64,000 bases of DNA from CAYQEC01 sp964416425 (GTDB lineage: Bacteria; Actinomycetota; Acidimicrobiia; Spongiisociales; UBA5794): positions 1 through 64,000 of the forward strand of contig CAYQEC010000008.1 of the NCBI GenBank assembly GCA_964416425.1, given 5' to 3'. A program made the position numbers and the translations under genes. The notes under the pieces were generated by a model. It had not been told where the DNA came from and made no database searches. It worked only from the letters and a program-made list of their open reading frames with translations. Shown here piece by piece: positions 58,896 through 64,000 of this stretch (the stretch's first letter is position 1; the number at the start of each line of letters is the position of its first letter).

Positions 58896-59402
58896 TCAAG
58901 CCAAGACGTGATGCAGCACCTGTGCCGCCGCCTCGCCGGCATCGATCGAGGTGACGTCGACGACCAGCGATGCCACCGCCAGGGTGCGCTCCCGCCGTTC
59001 CCGGGCGAGGGTACGGGCCTCCTCCAGGTCGAGTGGGCGCCGGTGATCGCCGGCGCCGGCCCGAGCCCGCAGCACCACCGGGTCGCCGTCGAGCAGCACC
59101 ACCGTCAGCGCCGGATCGGCGAGGGCGTCGACCAGGTCGGGCCGGTCGGCGATGCTCGCCGCCGGTGCGATCACGGCGGGTCCCTCCCGATCCAGCGCCT
59201 CTCGCAGGGCGTCGGCTTCAGCCTGGTGCAACCAGGCGACACCGTGTTGTCGTGCAAGGGCGCGGCCACTCTCCCCGAAGCGCTCCTCGATCTGCCGGTC
59301 GGAATCGACCAGCGGGCGTCCCAGGGCGGCGGCCACCTTGGCGCCGACCGTGGTCTTGCCCGATCCCATCTCACCGATCAGCACGAGATGCCCGTCACGC
59401 AT
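58896..59402 (-). CDS. Shikimate-kinase-like P-loop protein
   Basis: The 168 residues have Walker A GEMGSGKTTVG, the DSDRQIEERFGESG segment with both aspartates of shikimate kinases, and a lid arginine in DHRRPLD. However, the substrate-binding Arg of the FR-x-x-E motif is replaced (AWLHQAE), and the GGG substrate loop reads APAAS. It is therefore a diverged member, possibly acting on another small alcohol. It stands alone, away from any aro gene. Confidence 0.8.
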   Translation of the reverse strand: MRDGHLVLIGEMGSGKTTVGAKVAAALGRPLVDSDRQIEERFGESGRALARQHGVAWLHQAEADALREALDREGPAVIAPAASIADRPDLVDALADPALTVVLLDGDPVVLRARAGAGDHRRPLDLEEARTLARERRERTLAVASLVVDVTSIDAGEAAAQVLHHVLA

Positions 59403-59515
59403 CGCGCCAGGCTACGGCACCGGCGGCCGCGGGAGCCGGCACCGCTCCGCTCCCCCGCGCCGCTGGCGGCCCGGTCCGGCCGGGCATATCGTGGAGAGAG
59501 CAAGAGGAGGCCAGG

Positions 59516-60649
59516 GTGACGACGGACGTCCCGGCGGGACCGATCATCCCGACCACGTACTGGCATCGGCGGCACGACGGGCGCATCCAATGCGACCTCT
59601 GCCCCCGAGAGTGCAAGCTGCGAGAGGGGCAACGCGGCCTGTGCTTCGTGCGCGCCCGCCGCGGCGACCGGATCGTGCTCACCAGCTACGGGCGATCCAG
59701 CGGGTTCTGCGTGGACCCGATCGAGAAGAAGCCCTTCTACCACTTCCTCCCGGGAACCCCGGTGCTCTCGTTCGGCACCGCCGGGTGCAACCTGGCCTGC
59801 CGCCACTGCCAGAACTGGGACATTTCGAGAGCCCGGGCCGACGACGTGCTGGCCGACGCCGCCACCCCGGAGCAGATCGCCAGCGCCGCAGCCGCCCTCG
59901 ACTGCCGCAGCGTCGCCTTCACCTACAACGACCCGGTCGTCTTTCACGAGTACGCCGTCGACGTCGCCGCCGCCTGCCGCGAGATCGGCATCCATCCCGT
60001 GGCCGTCACCGCCGGCTACGTCAATCCGGCACCCCGAGCCGAGTTCTACGCCAAGATGGACGCCGCCAACATCGATCTCAAGGCGTTCGACGACGACGTC
60101 TACCGGCACACCTGCGGCGGCCACCTCCAGCCGGTGCTCGACACCCTGCAGTACGTGGCGACCGAGACCGACGTGTGGCTCGAGGTCACCGCCCTGCTCA
60201 TCCCGGGCCTCAACGACGGCGACGCCGCCATCGATGCCATGACCCGCTGGATCGCCGCCCGTCTCGGCCCCGACGTCCCGCTCCACTTCTCGGCGTTCCA
60301 CCCCGCATTCCGCATGTCCGACGTCCCCCCGACGCCGCTCGACACGCTGCGCCGGGCCCGCACCGTCGCACTCCAAAACGGGCTCCGTCACGTCTACCTC
60401 GGCAACGTCCAGGATCTCGAAGGGCAGACGACCTGGTGCCCCGCCTGCGGCGCCTCCCTCGTCGAGCGCGACGGCTACCGGCTGGGACGATGGGGGCTCG
60501 ACGCCCGGGGCCGCTGCCTCGGCTGCGGCACCCGGTGCGCCGGGATGTTCGAGGATCGCCCGGGATCGTGGGGAGGACGGCGACGGCCGATCCGGCTCGC
60601 CGCCCGCCCCGATCCTGCGCCCGGCCCCGGCCTCCCGCAGGGCCGCTGA
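59516..60649 (+). CDS. amrS: AmmeMemoRadiSam-system radical SAM enzyme
   Basis: The GTG start follows AGGAGG, giving 377 residues. An N-terminal cysteine cluster (RIQCDLCPRECKLREGQRGLC), the radical SAM motif GTAGCNLACRHCQNWD (Cys91, Cys95, Cys98), and LTSYGRSSGFCVDPIEKKPFYHF identify the AmrS family, relatives of pyruvate formate-lyase activase. A C-terminal zinc-ribbon-like set (TTWCPACGASL…RCLGCGTRCAG) is present. Its partner Memo is encoded convergently 13 bases away, while the third usual component, AMMECR1, is not in the window. Confidence 0.93.
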   Translation: MTTDVPAGPIIPTTYWHRRHDGRIQCDLCPRECKLREGQRGLCFVRARRGDRIVLTSYGRSSGFCVDPIEKKPFYHFLPGTPVLSFGTAGCNLACRHCQNWDISRARADDVLADAATPEQIASAAAALDCRSVAFTYNDPVVFHEYAVDVAAACREIGIHPVAVTAGYVNPAPRAEFYAKMDAANIDLKAFDDDVYRHTCGGHLQPVLDTLQYVATETDVWLEVTALLIPGLNDGDAAIDAMTRWIAARLGPDVPLHFSAFHPAFRMSDVPPTPLDTLRRARTVALQNGLRHVYLGNVQDLEGQTTWCPACGASLVERDGYRLGRWGLDARGRCLGCGTRCAGMFEDRPGSWGGRRRPIRLAARPDPAPGPGLPQGR

Positions 60650-60662
60650 CCAGGCGGGGCCG

Positions 60663-61481
60663 TCACCGCAGCGGGCCGAGCACGAACGCCCCGTAGCCCA
60701 CCACCCGTTCCACGGACCCGGCGGTGTCGCCCGAGGTGCGGAGATCGAGCCGCCGGCACCGCCACCCGCGGCGCCGTGCCACCGCCAGGGCGGCCCGGAG
60801 CGCCGTCCCGCCGCAGGCGGCGCGGGGTTCGATCTCGTCCGGACGCAGCCGCTCGACCGCGGAAGCCGTCCGGCTGTCGGCACGGCGGGCCGCTTCCAGA
60901 TCGAGGTAGTGGGAGAGATCGGAACTGACGATGACGACCGTGTCCTCGCTCTGCAGCGCCTCGTCGACGACGGCGGCGGCCGCAACCGGGTCGGCGTCGC
61001 CCGTCAGCACCGGCACCACCGACACGGCCGGCAACGTGAGTTGAAGGAACGGGAGCTGCACTTCGAGGCTGTGCTCCCGATCGTGGGCGGCCGGGCGAGC
61101 GTGCACCCGCCGCATCGCTTCGAAACGGCCGGTCAGGTCGGGATCCACCGGCACCTCGCCGAGGGGAGTGGCGAAGGCGACCGCACCCGCGGTGGCGAGA
61201 CCGGCGAATCCGACGAAATGGGAAGGACCGATCACCACCACCCGCTCCACCCCCTCCCCGGCCGTCTGCAGCGCGGCGTATCCGGTCGCCGCCACCGGTC
61301 CGGAGTAGACGTAGCCGGCGTGGGGGACGACGAGGATCCGCGGCAGGATCGTGGTCGGGATCGCCGGCGCCTCCGAAAGCAGGCGCCGCACCATCGCCTC
61401 GAGACAGACGGGATCGGCCGGGTAGAACGAACCGGCCACGACGGGACGGCGGATCCCTGGGCCGGATGATCTCTGTCGCAT
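60663..61481 (-). CDS. amrB: AmmeMemoRadiSam-system protein B (Memo family)
   Basis: The 272-residue protein is a Memo-type, dioxygenase-fold protein: RRPVVAGSFYPADP at the start, LVVPHAGYVYSGPVAATGY, VVIGPSHFVGFAGLA, HDREHSLEVQLPFLQ and IVSSDLSHYLD. The conserved His residues (HAGY, SHF, EHSLE, SHY) would coordinate a metal. Its chemical role with the radical SAM enzyme is not established. The convergent arrangement with amrS, not a shared operon, is noteworthy. Confidence 0.93.
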   Translation of the reverse strand: MRQRSSGPGIRRPVVAGSFYPADPVCLEAMVRRLLSEAPAIPTTILPRILVVPHAGYVYSGPVAATGYAALQTAGEGVERVVVIGPSHFVGFAGLATAGAVAFATPLGEVPVDPDLTGRFEAMRRVHARPAAHDREHSLEVQLPFLQLTLPAVSVVPVLTGDADPVAAAAVVDEALQSEDTVVIVSSDLSHYLDLEAARRADSRTASAVERLRPDEIEPRAACGGTALRAALAVARRRGWRCRRLDLRTSGDTAGSVERVVGYGAFVLGPLR

Positions 61482-61712
61482 CGTTCACCCCACTCCGGTC
61501 CACACGGTACCGGCCGCAACGGCGCGATCTCGAATCCTGCCCTCCGGTTGATCCGCACCCAAACCTCAGGTATGGGCGGCGCCCGTCCGAAGTGCGGGAA
61601 TCATGGTATCGATATCGAGGCCCCGCGAACGACGCTCGAAAGCGGGGGCGCAACGTCATGATCGGCGCCATCGCGGTCGGGGGTCTCCTGCTCTCTGGGA
61701 TCATCACCGCCC
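61482..61712. other. 231-base region before the NADH dehydrogenase remnant
   Basis: No complete gene is visible. An ATG at 61658 opens a hydrophobic stretch (MIGAIAVGGLLLSGIITAQA) in a frame different from the following remnant, which might be the start of another truncated membrane gene. The rest is upstream of the minus-strand Memo gene and would hold its promoter. Confidence 0.35.
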
Positions 61713-62018
61713 AGGCGGCGGATCGACGGAAAGGAGCCCGAACCCTTCCACTACGTCGACCGGGGATCAATGGCGACGTTGGGCCGGAAGGCGGCGGTGG
61801 CGGTGATCCGGCGGGTTCATCTGTGGGGCCTCGCCGCCTGGCTCTCCTGGCTGTTCGTGCACATCCTCTTCCTGATCGGGTTCCGCAATCGGGCCATCGT
61901 GCTCTTCGAGTGGGCCCGCTCCTACCTCACGTACTCCCGCAGTGCCCGCCTCATCCTGCACGACCCCGCTCCCGAGGCAACGGAAGAGCCGGATCCTCCG
62001 TCCCCGGCGGCAGGGTGA
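61713..62018 (+). pseudogene. C-terminal remnant of a type II NADH dehydrogenase
   Basis: About 100 codons read RRIDGKEPEPFHYVDRGSMATLGR (given as GKEPEPFHYVDRGSMATLGR), then WGLAAWLSWLFVHILFLIGF and FEWARSYLTYSRSARLIL, the membrane-anchoring C-terminal part of NDH-2 (ndh). The FAD and NAD domains (some 300 residues) are missing, and an in-frame TGA lies at 61659. The end overlaps the convergent ACR3 gene by 68 bases. It cannot be an active enzyme; an ATG at 61770 would give an 82-residue membrane peptide at most. Confidence 0.8.
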
Positions 62019-63105
62019 TCGTGGTGTCGTCGGCCGGGTAGAAACGGCGCCGGGCCCACAGCGCCACCGAGACCAGGCCGACCAGGACCGGGACCTCGAT
62101 GAGGGGCCCGACCACTCCGGCGAGCGCCTCCCCCGACGTGACGCCGAAGACGCCGATGGCGACGGCGATCGCCAGCTCGAAGTTGTTGCCGGCCGCCGTG
62201 AACGCCACCGTCGTGTTCCTCGCGTATGAGAACCCGAGCCGGAGGCCGAGCCAGAAAGAGACACCCCACATCAATCCGAAGTAGGCGAGCAATGGCAGCG
62301 CGATTCGTGCCACGTCGCCCGGCTGCGAGGTGATGGTCTCACCCTGGAGGGCGAACAGGATCACCACCGTGAACAGCAGCCCCCACAGGGCGATCGGGCC
62401 GATTCTGGGCAGGAAGCGGGTCTCGTACCACTCCCGGCCGCGGCGTGCCTCGCCCCAGCGCCGGGTCAGGTAGCCGGCAGCGAGGGGGATGCCGAGGAAG
62501 ACGAGCACCACCCGGGCGATCTCCCACATCGACACGTCGAGGGTGGCGGTGTCGAGCCCGAGCCACCCGGGGAGCAGCTCCAGGTAGAAGTAGCCGAGGA
62601 GGGAGTAGGCGACGATCTGGAACACGGAGTTCAGCGCCACCAGCACGGCGGCGGCCTCCCGATCGCCGCAGGCGAGGTCGTTCCAGATCAGCACCATGGC
62701 GATGCAGCGAGCGAGGCCCACGATGATCAACCCGGTGCGGTACTCCGGCAGGTCGGGTAGCAGGAGCCAGGCGAGGGCGAACATGAGCGCCGGGCCGATC
62801 ACCCAGTTGAGGACGAGCGAGGTGGCCATCATGGTGCGGTCGGCGGCCACCTCCCCCACCTGGGAGTAGCGCACCTTGGCCAGGACGGGGTACATCATCG
62901 CCAGCAGGCCGAGGGCGATGGGGAGCGACACCGTGCCGATCTTGACGGCGTCGAGGGCGTCGTTGAGGTCCGGGAAGAGCCGCCCGAGTCCGAGGCCGGC
63001 GACCATCGCCAGCAGGATCCACACCGGGAGGAACCGGTCGAGCCGGGAGAGGCGCTGCAGGACGGGAGCTTCGACCTCGGCAGCGAGCGCTCCAGGAAGG
63101 CTCAC
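61951..63105 (-). CDS. ACR3-family arsenite efflux transporter
   Basis: The 384-residue protein starts at a GTG overlapping the thioredoxin stop (GTGA) and has about ten membrane helices. The Acr3 signature cysteine lies in VGLARCIAMVLIWNDLACGD, and GNNFELAIAVAIGVFGVTSGEALAGVVGPLIEVPVLVGLV (the second half: GPLIEVPVLVGLV) is the conserved C-terminal half. Acr3 exports arsenite using the proton gradient. The last 25 residues beyond the final helix run antisense to the NDH-2 remnant and may not be native. Confidence 0.93.
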   Translation of the reverse strand: MSLPGALAAEVEAPVLQRLSRLDRFLPVWILLAMVAGLGLGRLFPDLNDALDAVKIGTVSLPIALGLLAMMYPVLAKVRYSQVGEVAADRTMMATSLVLNWVIGPALMFALAWLLLPDLPEYRTGLIIVGLARCIAMVLIWNDLACGDREAAAVLVALNSVFQIVAYSLLGYFYLELLPGWLGLDTATLDVSMWEIARVVLVFLGIPLAAGYLTRRWGEARRGREWYETRFLPRIGPIALWGLLFTVVILFALQGETITSQPGDVARIALPLLAYFGLMWGVSFWLGLRLGFSYARNTTVAFTAAGNNFELAIAVAIGVFGVTSGEALAGVVGPLIEVPVLVGLVSVALWARRRFYPADDTTITLPPGTEDPALPLPRERGRAG

Positions 63106-63344
63106 GCCGGGCTGGCGCCGAGAATCGCCTGCAATTCCTCGACGGTCGGGACCCGGCCCATGACGACGACCTCGTCGTTGAGGACGAGCGCCGGGGTGCT
63201 CATCACGCCGTAGCCGGCGATCTCGGCGAAGTCGGTGACCTTGGCGACCTCCGCGTCCATCCCGAGCATGCCGAGCGCGCGCGTGGTGCGCTCCTCGAGT
63301 GCAAGGCAATTGGCGCATCCCGATCCCAGAACCTTGATCTCCAT
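63102..63344 (-). CDS. Small thioredoxin-fold protein (redox-active disulfide protein 2 type)
   Basis: The 80-residue protein begins MEIKVLGSGCANCLALEE, with Cys10-x-x-Cys13, and has the cis-proline in MSTPALVLNDEVVVMGRVP. This is the minimal thioredoxin of the TM0996/MTH895 group, often next to permeases and arsenic genes. It may reduce arsenate or the permease, though direct evidence for this is lacking. It lies between the permease and ACR3 genes in one transcription unit. Confidence 0.92.
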   Translation of the reverse strand: MEIKVLGSGCANCLALEERTTRALGMLGMDAEVAKVTDFAEIAGYGVMSTPALVLNDEVVVMGRVPTVEELQAILGASPA

Positions 63345-63362
63345 CTCGTGTGTTTCCTCTCG

Positions 63363-64000
63363 CTAGATGACGACGTTGAACAGGAACCCGGCGGCGACGA
63401 TCCCGGTGCCGACGACGGCCGTGAAGGTGGCGAGCAGCTTCGGCTTCAGGACCCGGCGCAGCAGGATCATCTCCGGGAGCGAGAGCGCCACCACCGACAT
63501 CATGAAGGCGAGAACCGTGCCCATCGCCACGCCCTTGGCGGAGAGGGCCTCGACCAGGGGCATGATCCCGGCGGCATTGGAGTAGAGCGGGATGCCGAGC
63601 ACGACCGCGGCCGGCACCGCCAGCGGGTTGCCGGATCCGGCGAGACGGGTGAAGAGGTCCTCGGGGGCCCAGCCGTGCACGACGGCGCCTACTCCGATCC
63701 CGACCAGGAGGTAGGGCCAGATCTTGCGCAGGATGGTCCGTACCTCCTGGCGGCCGAGCGCCAGCCGCTCCTGCCAAGCCAGGCCACTCGACAACGCCAC
63801 CGGACGGCCGCGCAGGGCCGTCTCGAACACGAACGGTTCGACCCACCGCTCCAGCCGGAGGCGGCCGAGCAGGTAGCCGGCCAGGACGGCGACGAGCAAC
63901 CCGAACCCGATGTAGAGGAGGGCGATCCTCCACCCGAAGAGGCCGAGCAGCATGACGACGGCGACCTCGTTCACCATCGGGCTGGCGATCAGGAAACTGA
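63363..64000 (-). CDS. Permease (DUF318 / ArsP-like), cut by the window end
   Basis: The visible 212 codons are the C-terminal part of a DUF318 (PF03773) permease: SPMVNEVAVVMLLGLFGWRIALLYIGFG, then VLGIPLYSNAAGIMPLVEALSAKGVAMGT and ALSLPEMILLRRVLKPKLL. Members with the conserved cysteine pair in the N-terminal part export organoarsenicals (ArsP); that part lies outside the window. It is followed at 18 bases by the small thioredoxin and then ACR3. Confidence 0.88.
   Translation of the reverse strand, partial: SFLIASPMVNEVAVVMLLGLFGWRIALLYIGFGLLVAVLAGYLLGRLRLERWVEPFVFETALRGRPVALSSGLAWQERLALGRQEVRTILRKIWPYLLVGIGVGAVVHGWAPEDLFTRLAGSGNPLAVPAAVVLGIPLYSNAAGIMPLVEALSAKGVAMGTVLAFMMSVVALSLPEMILLRRVLKPKLLATFTAVVGTGIVAAGFLFNVVI

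Overview
The window is very GC-rich, densely coded DNA from an actinobacterium. Support comes from a WhiB-type Fe-S regulator, a DUF3107 protein, a GTG/TTG-rich start-codon set, -10 boxes lying 6-10 nt before start codons (likely leaderless transcripts), and the classic actinobacterial gene order argS-lysA-hom-thrC-rho-rpmE-prfA-prmC-tsaC-atp. Inclusion of glyA before the atp genes and the lack of thrB suggest a deep lineage such as Acidimicrobiia, but that placement is inference. No insertion sequence, prophage or CRISPR array is visible.

Region 1 (1-19.9 kb, minus strand) is a long housekeeping run read from argS down to atpC: arginyl-tRNA synthetase, three lysine/threonine pathway enzymes, Rho with a long Asp-Arg repeat, a zinc-motif-less L31, RF1 and its methylase PrmC, tRNA threonylcarbamoylation, SHMT, and the complete F1Fo ATP synthase operon with two small AtpI/AtpZ-like proteins. 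Region 2 (20-31.2 kb) begins with tRNA-Arg(CCG), then Ku and a ligase-only LigD-like protein (end joining), YqeY, WhiB, DUF3107, an Mrp Fe-S carrier divergent from a SufR-like regulator, a histidine kinase with sensors placed after its catalytic core, an M19 dipeptidase, and aconitase.

Region 3 (31.3-49.4 kb) holds two matching modules of a small sigma factor translationally coupled to a one-pass membrane protein, a chimeric junction where two convergent genes have both lost their 3' ends, a TlpA thioredoxin, a membrane HD-domain protein with a degraded motif set, a Thr-linker cell-wall hydrolase, RlmN, Bcp, GalU, transaldolase, Pgi, a PAS/GAF histidine kinase and small DUF proteins.

Region 4 (49.4-56.4 kb) is the most interesting part: a tightly overlapping operon of a PqqD-like protein with an odd C-terminal tail, an HPr-kinase-like ATPase, a GT2 glycosyltransferase, an ABC exporter, a nucleotidyltransferase-fold protein that appears to have lost its catalytic aspartates, and a GT4 glycosyltransferase. 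The parts resemble tailoring and export genes of RiPP (lasso-type) clusters and of some polysaccharide loci, but no separate precursor, cyclase or leader protease is present.

Region 5 (56.4-64 kb) has a GH3 glycosidase with a PA14 insert, a shikimate-kinase-like P-loop protein, the AmmeMemoRadiSam pair (radical SAM enzyme plus Memo), a C-terminal remnant of a type II NADH dehydrogenase, and an arsenic-type cluster (permease, small thioredoxin, ACR3 efflux pump) that runs off the window end.
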